A stretch of 64,000 nt of DNA from Mageeibacillus sp. GTDB taxonomy: Bacteria; Bacillota; Clostridia; Saccharofermentanales; Saccharofermentanaceae. Positions within the stretch are counted from its first letter, which is position 1; each line of letters opens with the position of its first letter. The DNA lies in assembly GCA_022484595.1 (NCBI GenBank), contig JAKVLB010000001.1, positions 124,001-188,000 on the forward strand, given 5' to 3'. The notes beneath the pieces were generated by a model that was not told the DNA's origin, searched no databases, and was given only the letters and a program-made list of their open reading frames with translations. A program made the translations under genes and the position numbers. This document shows positions 18,528-27,564 of the stretch, one piece after another.

Positions 18528-21500
18528 TCAGGTTTTCTTCTTCTTGTTTCTGACAACTGCAGCTGCGATTGCTGCTGAAGTAATCACTGAAACAGCAACA
18601 GTTATAATCACTGTTCTGCTGACGTGATTGAGAGAATCGGATTCAGCCGGATCAGTTTGTGCTGACAGCGCGGCACCCGTTACCTGCGCGGCCTCATCAG
18701 GCGCCTTGGCAGCTGAATTATCAGCCTGATCTCGGGATGTATCTCGGAATAAAATATCAACATTTGGAGAATCAGCGGATGCATCAATTGAAGTTCTATT
18801 GTCATTAAACCAGTCTGTTGAACCGTTGGATTCATTATTTATAGAATTATCTGCTTGAAGTACAGGCGAATTATTAAGTTCAGAAAAGACAACCGTACTC
18901 TGACTGACTGCCTCAGCCGAATGCGACGCCTGTGCAGCTGTGCCGGCAGACTGAGCATCTGCAGGCTGCACATAGGTATTGATAAACGAAGCTGTATAAC
19001 CGTCCAGAGCATTTCCCGCAACGGTGCCTCCCTGTGTGCTGTAATTTGCGACAGCACCCTGCTTAACCGTATAGACAATAGGCGTGCCTGCGGCATCAGC
19101 TATCGGAAGATCGGCGAAAACATGCTTCCAGCTGCAGGTCTGGTTCAAAGTACACTCGGACTGCGCCGTACCGTTTGCGCACAGTGTAACGGTTGTATTA
19201 TCAGGTCGTGAGCCTGCAGTGTCATCAGACACTGTAAGCATCGTGTATAAATATGTGTTGTCTGCTGTCTGCATGTATCCGTCTTTCACAGAGCCTTCAG
19301 CGTTTCCATATGAGACTGAATATCCTTCAGGAACTTCTTCAATTACGCGATAGCAAACAGGTATCCTGGCGTGAACATAGGCAGGAATATCTGTCCAGTG
19401 ATATGCCCAGCCAGAGGATTCATCTGCAGCTGCCGGTAAGCCGTAATCAGAATAGGTCTCCCCTCCGTCTTTACTCAGCTGCAGCTGCAGAATTACAGAA
19501 GCCGGAGCAGTTTTTTTGATACCGTTAACAAACGAAGCTGTAGCGGTAAAACCTGTTGTAACATAGGTGTTTGAGAAAGTTGCTTCAAATCCGTCCGAAG
19601 CGTTTCCGGTAACACTTCCGCCTGTGGTTATATAATTAGTGACGGCACTCTGAACAACGGTATATTGAACAGGATTTCCGTCACTGTCAGTAACCGGCAG
19701 GCCGGTGAATTTATAAGTCCAGTTGTTACCGGCCTTGAGTGTGCAGATATCATAACATATACCGTTTCCTAACAGCGTGACATTTACGGAATTGGGACGG
19801 TTGCCGGTGCTCACATCTTTTACGCTGAGAGTTGTCATGCTGTAATTATTCGTTATAGACTGACTGTAACCGTCAGTGGCATTTCCTGATACTTCGGCGC
19901 ACGATACGGTATATCCTTCCGGTGTTGTTTCATCAGCCCTATATAGGATTGACTGGCCTTCTTCGGTATATTGCGGAAGATTTGTCCATTGATATGACCA
20001 CCCGCAGGCGGAATTAAGAACTATTGCATTATCATAGTTTGTATAGCTGCTTCCGCCGTCCGTACTCATCTGAAGCCGGACAGAAGATGAATCAGGCTGC
20101 GAATTGCCGACACCGTTATTCCAGACGCAGTCTGCGGTAAATGAAGTCGTCTTGTATGTATTGTTGTATATTATACTTGTAAGATTATTTATGACCAGCG
20201 GCGGATCTGCAGGATCTGTAGTAATGCTGTATGCATCAAGAGATTCTCCCTGCGCAGGAGTTTCTGTAAAACTGTATCTGATTGCCGCGCCTGAACTGTT
20301 ATATCCGGCAAGTCTCGTCCACGCATAATACCAGCTGTTATCGTCAGAAAGCACAGCAGGATTGGTAATCGCATTGCCGAGCGAGTCCTTATCAACCTTT
20401 ATCCCGTCTGCGTATAAAGTCACAAGAACCTTATCAGGCCGGTCGGTACTTGCTGAATTCTGCCATTGGACGAGTGTCTGGGCAACACATACGGTTTGAT
20501 CGTCATAAGTGTTGGTATATATTGATTTGAAACCGTCCTTTGCGTTTCCTTCTGCCTTTGTACTCGTTGAAGAATTAAATTCCTCAACGGCATCCTCTTT
20601 TGTATAGTAGGACAACGTCGAATCAAGACCGGATACCGTTGCAGTCCAGTTCCCGGCTGATGTTAAAGTGAGCGGACTTCCGGTAATCTCATGTTCACAT
20701 AAAGCATCCGAATATACGTGAATCTTTACATTATCAGGGTAGGACGCCCCGCCGAACATATTCCAGATTATCCCAAGAGTCAGCGTTGTCGGTTTATATG
20801 TGTCGGTTATGTTCTGTGACAGGCTTCCTGAACCGCCGTCTGTTACATCGCCGTATGTAATGTCATATCCCGCAACAGAAGATTCCTCGACATTATATGT
20901 TGCGGACGCATTAAGACCGGACCAGGTATAACTCGCGGCTGTAGCTGTATCAAGCGTTACAGGATTCTGCAGCACATTGCCGAGCGCATCTTCAGTTACG
21001 GCATTGCCGTCTCCGTCCTTAAGCGTAAGCGTGACGTTGGCGGGATTGCCCGCTGCCGGCGACCCGCCGGCGTTGTCCCACAGAACATTGGCAGTAAAGC
21101 TTGTATCCGCAAGCTTAAATGTGTATGGCAATGTTGTCTGCCAACAGCTTCCATAAGTCCATACATCAATTGCCGATTTATCACCGTCTCCTGCAAGGCC
21201 GGTACCTGACGTATTAACATCAGTAAATCTCATGGCGCCGTTTGTTGAATCTGCCCCATCTAGAGAAACATCCGCGCCGTCGCCGACAATCGAGTTTAAA
21301 GACGGCCCGGAAGCAGAATTATTGTAGTAAACTGTAGACTTTTCGCTGTCCGAACCGCTGCCGTTAAGACGAATGACTTTTATACCGTTCGGGTTCCTGT
21401 CGGCATCAATAAGATCAAAGTGCGCCTCTCCGCTCATAAGCCTGATTGTTGCGCCGCCGTATTGACCTGCGGGCACATAGTTTCCGTTTGCGTCTCTGCC

Positions 21501-22838
21501 GTCCCAATATATGCTGTTCAGACCTGATACAAGCTCATTAGAAAGTATGACCTTGCCGCCGTTTATTCCGCTGAAATCAAGTACAATCTGATATGAGTCG
21601 GCAGTTACGTTTGACGACACAAATCTGAATGTACCGCCGCAGCCGGCAAAGCCTTCACCGGCATTTGTGTCTCCTGTTCCTGTATACGTGAAATCTGTGA
21701 TATCAGATGCCGAAGCAGTAACATCTTTGGGACTTTTGATTTGGAGATAATTAAGAGCGTCTTCGGAAGGCTCCTCGAAAAACAGGTTGTAGTTCGAGCC
21801 GTAATTAAGATCTATACCGCGATCATTCAAATCTGAAAAAGTATTGTTTGAGCTTCGCACGCTGTGCATGATCGAAGATGTGCTGCCGTCTGAATCTGTC
21901 TTAAGCAGCCCGGTTCTGTTCGCGTAAAACATAAAATCTGAAGCGTCAATACCGTTGAAATCAAATAGATACCGATATCCGTCATCAGTCACTGCATACA
22001 TTTTCGTATAAAGTGAGCTTACATCATCACCTGTGTTGAGATAGAGGCAATTTGTAAAAACGCGACCTGTCTGAAGAACGCCGTCATCAGAAACCGAGAT
22101 ATCAAAGCTTGCTACAGAGCTGTTTCCCTGAGTTGATGCAAAGGGTGCTGCATCATCGATGCTCTTGGTAACAGGAGCTTCATATGAGCTTCCCGACGAG
22201 AAGAAGAATACGGTATAAATGCCCTCCGTCTGAGCCTTGTATGCATTCGCATTGGTCTTGACGCCTGCAACATAACCGCTGACGGCTTTATCAATTGTAT
22301 TATCTGCCGCAACCTTATAGCCGGTGCCGGTGCCGGCTATGTCGGCTCCGCCGGATTCCTGCGTGCGATCATAAATAAACCCTGGCGTTCTGTTATCTGA
22401 ATTTGCGGGAATATCAATCAGATCGACGTAATTCTTGCCCGGCGTAGCTCCGCTGCCGATGGCTTCACTAACAGAACTATAATTGCCGCTGCATATATAG
22501 ATATCTGCCGTATTCACATAGGCAAGCTGTTCATCTGTGTAATTTGTGCCCATCGCACTGTTTGAAAATAACCAGTCGCAGCGTTTTCCGTTGTCCTCGT
22601 TATAAAGCCTTGCGTCAGAAACGCTCGTTGCCAGATAAACGGTTTCGCCGGCTTTTAGATATACGTGCATTGCTGATAGATTATTCTGACCAGATGCACT
22701 GTTACTCTGCTCCATATACGGACGCGATCCCGAATACGTCGTCATGTCTTTTGTGCCTTCGGCGTAAATTGTTGGTGATACGATAATCTGCGTCAGAAGG
22801 ATACTTACAACTACTACAAAACTCAAAGTCTTTTTCAT
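18528..22838 (-). CDS. Large secreted surface protein with about seven Cna-B-like domains and a C-terminal membrane anchor
   Basis: Signal peptide MKKTLSFVVVVSILLTQIIVSPTIYAEG; repeated ..RPDxVxVTL..W.Y.wt.LP....G..I.Y.v.E..P.GY.....TNTY units; C-terminal TM + NKKKKT. Confidence 0.85.
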   Translation of the reverse strand: MKKTLSFVVVVSILLTQIIVSPTIYAEGTKDMTTYSGSRPYMEQSNSASGQNNLSAMHVYLKAGETVYLATSVSDARLYNEDNGKRCDWLFSNSAMGTNYTDEQLAYVNTADIYICSGNYSSVSEAIGSGATPGKNYVDLIDIPANSDNRTPGFIYDRTQESGGADIAGTGTGYKVAADNTIDKAVSGYVAGVKTNANAYKAQTEGIYTVFFFSSGSSYEAPVTKSIDDAAPFASTQGNSSVASFDISVSDDGVLQTGRVFTNCLYLNTGDDVSSLYTKMYAVTDDGYRYLFDFNGIDASDFMFYANRTGLLKTDSDGSTSSIMHSVRSSNNTFSDLNDRGIDLNYGSNYNLFFEEPSEDALNYLQIKSPKDVTASASDITDFTYTGTGDTNAGEGFAGCGGTFRFVSSNVTADSYQIVLDFSGINGGKVILSNELVSGLNSIYWDGRDANGNYVPAGQYGGATIRLMSGEAHFDLIDADRNPNGIKVIRLNGSGSDSEKSTVYYNNSASGPSLNSIVGDGADVSLDGADSTNGAMRFTDVNTSGTGLAGDGDKSAIDVWTYGSCWQTTLPYTFKLADTSFTANVLWDNAGGSPAAGNPANVTLTLKDGDGNAVTEDALGNVLQNPVTLDTATAASYTWSGLNASATYNVEESSVAGYDITYGDVTDGGSGSLSQNITDTYKPTTLTLGIIWNMFGGASYPDNVKIHVYSDALCEHEITGSPLTLTSAGNWTATVSGLDSTLSYYTKEDAVEEFNSSTSTKAEGNAKDGFKSIYTNTYDDQTVCVAQTLVQWQNSASTDRPDKVLVTLYADGIKVDKDSLGNAITNPAVLSDDNSWYYAWTRLAGYNSSGAAIRYSFTETPAQGESLDAYSITTDPADPPLVINNLTSIIYNNTYKTTSFTADCVWNNGVGNSQPDSSSVRLQMSTDGGSSYTNYDNAIVLNSACGWSYQWTNLPQYTEEGQSILYRADETTPEGYTVSCAEVSGNATDGYSQSITNNYSMTTLSVKDVSTGNRPNSVNVTLLGNGICYDICTLKAGNNWTYKFTGLPVTDSDGNPVQYTVVQSAVTNYITTGGSVTGNASDGFEATFSNTYVTTGFTATASFVNGIKKTAPASVILQLQLSKDGGETYSDYGLPAAADESSGWAYHWTDIPAYVHARIPVCYRVIEEVPEGYSVSYGNAEGSVKDGYMQTADNTYLYTMLTVSDDTAGSRPDNTTVTLCANGTAQSECTLNQTCSWKHVFADLPIADAAGTPIVYTVKQGAVANYSTQGGTVAGNALDGYTASFINTYVQPADAQSAGTAAQASHSAEAVSQSTVVFSELNNSPVLQADNSINNESNGSTDWFNDNRTSIDASADSPNVDILFRDTSRDQADNSAAKAPDEAAQVTGAALSAQTDPAESDSLNHVSRTVIITVAVSVITSAAIAAAVVRNKKKKT
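18970..20155 (-). repeat. Tandem duplication of a two-domain (A-B) Cna-B unit in the surface protein, about 200 aa each
   Basis: A/A': TSFTADCVWNN..RLQMSTDGGSSYTNYD.. / TGFTATASFVNG..LQLSKDGGETYSDYG..; B/B': TLSVKDVSTGNRPNSVNVTL..YTVVQSAVTNYITTGGSVTGNASDGFEATFSNTYV / TLTVSDDTAGSRPDNTTVTL..YTVKQGAVANYSTQGGTVAGNALDGYTASFINTYV. Confidence 0.8.
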
Positions 22839-22980
22839 AGGATATACCTTCGTCAATTTAAATTATCTCTATTCTATTACCTTTCGATTGAAATGTATTA
22901 ATAAATCAAAGAAAAAATTTAATATTATTAACTCACTGATTTGAGCAATTAAGCAAAAGTACCATTATGTGCCAACGGCA

Positions 22981-23020
22981 AAAAAATAAAAGTCCTGAAA
23001 ACTTATGCTTCAAGACTTTT
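22981..23020 (-). terminator. Terminator downstream of the tRNA-Pro pair
   Basis: Minus strand AAAAGTCTTGAA - GCATAAGTT - TTCAGGACTTTT - ATTTTTTT. Confidence 0.85.
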
Positions 23021-23023
23021 ATC

Positions 23024-23100
23024 TGGTCGGAGTGACGGGACTTGAACCCACGACCTCTTGCTCCCTAAGCAAGCACTCTAGCCACCTGAGCTACACCCCG
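23024..23100 (-). tRNA. tRNA-Pro(AGG)
   Basis: Cloverleaf on minus strand: CGGGGTG TA GCTC AGGTGGCTA GAGT G CTTGC TTAGGGA GCAAG AGGTC GTGGG TTCAAGT CCCGT CACTCCG ACCA; C1-G72, A73, encoded CCA. Confidence 0.92.
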
Positions 23101-23123
23101 GTAAACTTATGAAAGGAAATAAC

Positions 23124-23199
23124 TGGTCGGAGTGGCGGGACTCGAACCCACGGCCTCTTGCTCCCGAAGCAAGCACTCTACCACCTGAGCCACACCCCG
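23124..23199 (-). tRNA. tRNA-Pro(CGG)
   Basis: CGGGGTG TG GCTC AGGTGGTA GAGT G CTTGC TTCGGGA GCAAG AGGCC GTGGG TTCGAGT CCCGC CACTCCG ACCA. Confidence 0.95.
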
Positions 23200-23265
23200 A
23201 TATGTATTAACCTTTCACAAGCTCATAAATAATATTACAACACCAATAATTATGCAAGTTTAAAA

Positions 23266-23295
23266 TTAAAAAAAACCGGGAACCAAGGTTCCCGG
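23266..23295 (-). terminator. Terminator after ispH-rpsA
   Basis: Minus strand CCGGGAACCTTGGTTCCCGG followed by TTTTTTTTAATT. Confidence 0.9.
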
Positions 23296-23326
23296 TCATT
23301 AATAGAATAAGCTGAAAGTTCAGAGA

Positions 23327-25324
23327 TTACTCTTCTGTTGTCTCCGCATCTGAAGTATCAGATACAGGATCAATAGGAGCAACTGCCTTGATTGAAATTG
23401 AGATACGACGCTTCTCCGCATCAATCTCAGTAACCTGAGCAGTTACTTCCTGACCGATGGAAAGAACATCTTCCGGCTTCTCAAGTCTCTCGGAAGAAAT
23501 CTGTGAGACATGGCAAAGAGCATCGAGATTTGGCTCAAGCTGAACGAATGCTCCAAACTTTGTGAGACGCACGACAGTACCTCTTACGATGCATCCCAAA
23601 GGCATTCTCTCTTCAATATTGTAATAAGGATCATCTTCGACTCTCTTGTAGCCAAGAGAAATCTTTCTTGTCTCCTTGTCAAAGGACTTGACATAAACAT
23701 CAATATCGTCACCAACCTTGAGAACATCCGAAGGCTTCGCGTTACGGCTCCATGAGAGCTCGGAAACGTGAACAAGTCCGTCTACGCCGCCGATATCTAC
23801 GAAAGCACCGAAATCCACGAGAGATCTTACAACACCCTTATAGTGCTTGCCCTCTTCGATGGAATCCCAGATTTCTGCAGACTTCTTTGCACGGTCTTCA
23901 GCCGCAAGTACGCGGTGAGAGCCGGAAATCCTGAGTCTTCCCTTCTCCATGTCATACTTTGTTACGCGAATCTCCATTGTCTGACCGACATACGGAGCAA
24001 GATCCTTGACCTCGCCGTGCTTAATTTGTGTTCTGTGAATATAAATATCAACGCCCTCGTAAACACCGATAAGACCGTCTTTTACAGTGCGTGTGATTTT
24101 AACCTCAATAGTAGACTTGTTATTATAAGCATCTTCGATATCGGCTCTGCCCTTCTCGGCTTCAACATCATTCTTTGAAAGGATGATCTCCTTGCCCTGA
24201 TCGGAGTTCTTAATACTTCTTACCTTGACTGTTACCTCAGCATGATCCTCAATTGCCTTGTCGAGATCGAAATCAGCATCTGATTCGAATTCCCTGCGGG
24301 CAATTCTGCCTTCTGACTTGTCATGGACGTCTACGTAAACGAAATCAGCATCAGCTGAAGTAATGGTTCCCTTTACGACGGCGCCCCGTCTAACCTGTGC
24401 CATAGCGTCTACTGCATTGGCAAACTCAGAATCAAGCTGATCCTGACTTGTCTTCTTCTCGTCTTCGTTCATCTCTTGAACAACCTCCAAAATTATAGCT
24501 TCCGGTGTAGATGCACCCGCAGTAACGCCGACCCGGTCATCCGGTAGTATCAAGCCCTGAGCTATCAACTGACGAACTTCCTCTGCGGAATTAACCAAGA
24601 ATGTTCTTGCACATCGACCTTTGCAGATATCAAAAAGCTTGGTGCTGTTCGAACTATGAGAAGATCCGATTACCAACATGGAATCGCAACTTTCAGAGAT
24701 AGACGCTGCTTCCCTTTGCCTACTATCAGTCGTATTACATATTGTACCAAATACATTATTTTTTTCAATTTTATTTTTGGCTTTCTCACAAATTTTATTA
24801 AAAATTTCAGAAGAGAATGTCGTCTGAGAGACAATGATGGCCGAAGATAGCGGAAAATCAAGGGTTTCAATGTCTTCGGGCGAATTGATCACAGCTACTT
24901 TGACATCTGTACCAATCGTCTGAGCGCATATTCCTACGACTTCAGGGTGCCCTTTGGCACCTGTGATTATTATATTTTCACCTGCAAGAGCGGCCTGACG
25001 AACAATTTTCTGTATTTTTGAGACAAATGGACAGGTACAGTCGCGGACATCGCAGCCTTTTGACAGAAGTATTTCCATCTCTGACGGCGGTACTCCGTGA
25101 GCCCTGATAATTACTGTTGACCCTTCCGGCACATCATCGGCATTGTCGCAGACAATATATCCGGCGGCGACAAGATTGTTTACGACTGTTTCGTTGTGAA
25201 CAATACTTCCAAGCATCACAAGCTTTCTTTTACCGTCATAATTTTCGAGTACTTTCTGTGCGGTAGAAACCGCATTCTTGACGCCGAAACAAAAACCTGA
25301 CGATTCTGCTGTGGTTATCTTCAT
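23327..25324 (-). CDS. ispH: Bifunctional 4-hydroxy-3-methylbut-2-enyl diphosphate reductase / S1 RNA-binding domain protein
   Basis: N-term SGFCFGVKNAVSTAQ, IRAHGVPPSE, DCTCPFV (IspH); C-term S1 repeats (HYKGVVRSLVDFGAFVDIGGVDGLVHVSELSW). Confidence 0.93.
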   Translation of the reverse strand: MKITTAESSGFCFGVKNAVSTAQKVLENYDGKRKLVMLGSIVHNETVVNNLVAAGYIVCDNADDVPEGSTVIIRAHGVPPSEMEILLSKGCDVRDCTCPFVSKIQKIVRQAALAGENIIITGAKGHPEVVGICAQTIGTDVKVAVINSPEDIETLDFPLSSAIIVSQTTFSSEIFNKICEKAKNKIEKNNVFGTICNTTDSRQREAASISESCDSMLVIGSSHSSNSTKLFDICKGRCARTFLVNSAEEVRQLIAQGLILPDDRVGVTAGASTPEAIILEVVQEMNEDEKKTSQDQLDSEFANAVDAMAQVRRGAVVKGTITSADADFVYVDVHDKSEGRIARREFESDADFDLDKAIEDHAEVTVKVRSIKNSDQGKEIILSKNDVEAEKGRADIEDAYNNKSTIEVKITRTVKDGLIGVYEGVDIYIHRTQIKHGEVKDLAPYVGQTMEIRVTKYDMEKGRLRISGSHRVLAAEDRAKKSAEIWDSIEEGKHYKGVVRSLVDFGAFVDIGGVDGLVHVSELSWSRNAKPSDVLKVGDDIDVYVKSFDKETRKISLGYKRVEDDPYYNIEERMPLGCIVRGTVVRLTKFGAFVQLEPNLDALCHVSQISSERLEKPEDVLSIGQEVTAQVTEIDAEKRRISISIKAVAPIDPVSDTSDAETTEE

Positions 25325-25328
25325 CGCA

Positions 25329-25994
25329 TTACTCCCTGATATAACTCAAAAGCAAATTCTTTGTTTCTTCAATTGTAAAATCATCCGTATCGATAACTAT
25401 AGCCTCAGGAACTCTTACCAGCGGCGCAAATTCCCGCCTGCTGTCCTGTTCATCACGATACTCAATGTCTCTGAGCACTTCCTCATATTTCTGGGAGAAG
25501 TCGCCGCGTTCATTAAGCTCGGCAAGACGTCTGCGAGCGCGCGTTGAAGCCTTCGCAGTGACGTAAAACTTGTACTTGGCATTTGGGAGCACATTTGAAG
25601 CAATATCTCTTCCATCGATTACAAAGCTCTGACTCGCGGATATTTTTCGCTGCATGTCAACCATGCTTCTGCGCACTACCGCAAGAGCGCTTATGTCGGA
25701 CGCCGCCACAGAGACTTCAGGAGTTCTTATCAGCCCGCTGACATCATTGCCGTCGAGGAACATATGCTGAGTGTTATCCATAAAACGCACCTCAAGGTTC
25801 ATCGCCGCCATAACAGTCGAGACCGCCCGCTCATCACGAGGTGAGACTGAAGCCTTGAGAGCCGCGAGAGCGCATGTACGATACATAGCTCCGGTATCCA
25901 GATACATAATCTTCAGATCATGTGCAACGCCTTTTGCAAGCGTACTCTTTCCGCTGCCAGAAGGCCCGTCTACCGCAATCTGATAAATACTCAT
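25329..25994 (-). CDS. cmk: Cytidylate kinase
   Basis: IAVDGPSGSGKSTLAKGVAHDLKIMYLDTGAMYRT; VIDGRDIASNVLPNAKYKFYVTA. Confidence 0.95.
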   Translation of the reverse strand: MSIYQIAVDGPSGSGKSTLAKGVAHDLKIMYLDTGAMYRTCALAALKASVSPRDERAVSTVMAAMNLEVRFMDNTQHMFLDGNDVSGLIRTPEVSVAASDISALAVVRRSMVDMQRKISASQSFVIDGRDIASNVLPNAKYKFYVTAKASTRARRRLAELNERGDFSQKYEEVLRDIEYRDEQDSRREFAPLVRVPEAIVIDTDDFTIEETKNLLLSYIRE

Positions 25995-26005
25995 ATGTTT
26001 CCCCC

Positions 26006-26890
26006 TTATAAAATCTCTTCTTCTTCGGCCTTACGGTCTCTTCCGATCTCATACACGCGATACTGTGACCAGAGCGTCTCAAGCGACTCGAATGACGTTG
26101 TAATATGCTCTTTGCGATGCATGCCCAGTGTAACAAGCAATGCGTTTATCAGCGACAGCGGTGCCGTCAGCGAGTCGACAAACGAAGCCATCGAAGACTT
26201 TGCGAGAAGCTTACAGTCGCAAAACTCGGTCATCGGTGTTCCGTCGGCATCCGTAATAGAGATAATCGTTGCACCTTTCTGCTTTGCATATCTCATGGAA
26301 TTAATCGTTCTGGCTGAATATCTCGGATACGATATGCCGATCATTACGTCATTCTCGCCTATCGGCATTATCTGCTCGAAAAGTTCATTGGTACAAGTAC
26401 TTCTTACAAGGATAACGTCGTCAAAAAGTACCGTCATATAGAAATGCATGAATTCGGATAACGGAGCAGACGCCCTGATTCCCATTATGTAAATTTTTCG
26501 CGCGCTGAGAATAGCATTCACAGATTTCTGAAATTCAACGGTATCAATGGAATCAAGGGTATCTTTAAGGTTCTCGATATCCTGACTCATAATCTCTCTG
26601 ATTGCGTCATTGTCATTGCTGAATTTCTCAGTATAATCCAGTCGCTGGACTGAAGTAAGTCTGGATTTGAGGTCTTCTTTCAAGGCCTTCTGAAATTCAG
26701 GATAACCGGCATAGCCCAGCTCGGTAGTAAATCTGACAACAGTTGACTCAGATACATTTGTTGCTTCGCCGAGTTTTGCAGCAGTCATGTAAGCCGCCTT
26801 GTCATAGTTATCAATTATGAAATTCGCTATGGCTCTATGGCCTTTGCTCATCTTCGGAGCGGCCTTCTCAATCTGTTCAATTATCTCCAT
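26006..26890 (-). CDS. MurR/RpiR family transcriptional regulator
   Basis: N-term HTH (MSKGHRAIANFIIDNYDKAAYMTAAKLGEATNVSESTVVRFTTELGYAGYPEFQ) plus SIS domain. Confidence 0.9.
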   Translation of the reverse strand: MEIIEQIEKAAPKMSKGHRAIANFIIDNYDKAAYMTAAKLGEATNVSESTVVRFTTELGYAGYPEFQKALKEDLKSRLTSVQRLDYTEKFSNDNDAIREIMSQDIENLKDTLDSIDTVEFQKSVNAILSARKIYIMGIRASAPLSEFMHFYMTVLFDDVILVRSTCTNELFEQIMPIGENDVMIGISYPRYSARTINSMRYAKQKGATIISITDADGTPMTEFCDCKLLAKSSMASFVDSLTAPLSLINALLVTLGMHRKEHITTSFESLETLWSQYRVYEIGRDRKAEEEEIL

Positions 26891-27563
26891 TGTCCGCACC
26901 ATCCTGTTCAATCGGATTGCCCGCCTCGTCATCTGATTTAGTCTGCATAAGGCTGTCTATCGTAATCTGGCGATCCTCTCCGCCGGCTGCTTTTCTAAGT
27001 GAATCTTCGAGATCCCTTATAGTCTTGTAAGACATCAGCTCCATGGATGGCAGCTCACTCACAGATTCAATACCGAACTCAAGCAGAAACTGCCTGCTCG
27101 TCCTGAACAGCGCCGGGCGGCCTGGAGCATCAAGATTTCCCGCCTCTTCTATCCATCCGCGATCCAGAAGTCTTGAAATAATCGAGTCGGAAGACACGCC
27201 TCGCACAGTCTCAACCTGAGACCTGGTACATGGCTGATTATATGCGATTATAGCCAGAGTCTCATATGAGGCCTGTGACAGAGGGGCCTGAACCTTTGGT
27301 CCTAACAGACGCTCGAGGACCTTCTTTTCGGACGGTTTGGTCATCATGCAATATGAATCTTCAGTTCTTCTTATGCAAAGACCGCCCCATGGATTCTGAT
27401 CGTACTTATCCATCAGCGTCTTCAGCACTTCGGCCACATCAGACTTCCGGCATTCAAGCGTTTCCGCAATTTTATCGGCACTGACAGAATCACCCGATAC
27501 AAACAGAATGGCTTCGACTGCGCCTGACAATTCCTGGGCTGTAATTCTAAATTCATCTTCCAT
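26877..27563 (-). CDS. scpB: Segregation and condensation protein B
   Basis: LSGAVEAILFVSGDSVSADKIAETL; TLAIIAYNQPCTRSQVETVRGVSSDSIISRLLDRGWIEEAG. Confidence 0.93.
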   Translation of the reverse strand: MEDEFRITAQELSGAVEAILFVSGDSVSADKIAETLECRKSDVAEVLKTLMDKYDQNPWGGLCIRRTEDSYCMMTKPSEKKVLERLLGPKVQAPLSQASYETLAIIAYNQPCTRSQVETVRGVSSDSIISRLLDRGWIEEAGNLDAPGRPALFRTSRQFLLEFGIESVSELPSMELMSYKTIRDLEDSLRKAAGGEDRQITIDSLMQTKSDDEAGNPIEQDGADNGDN

Positions 27564-27564
27564 A

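Noticed and set aside
18970-20155. Repeats considered as CRISPR or mobile element
   Set aside because: They are degenerate protein-domain repeats within one ORF, with no short identical repeats or unique spacers.
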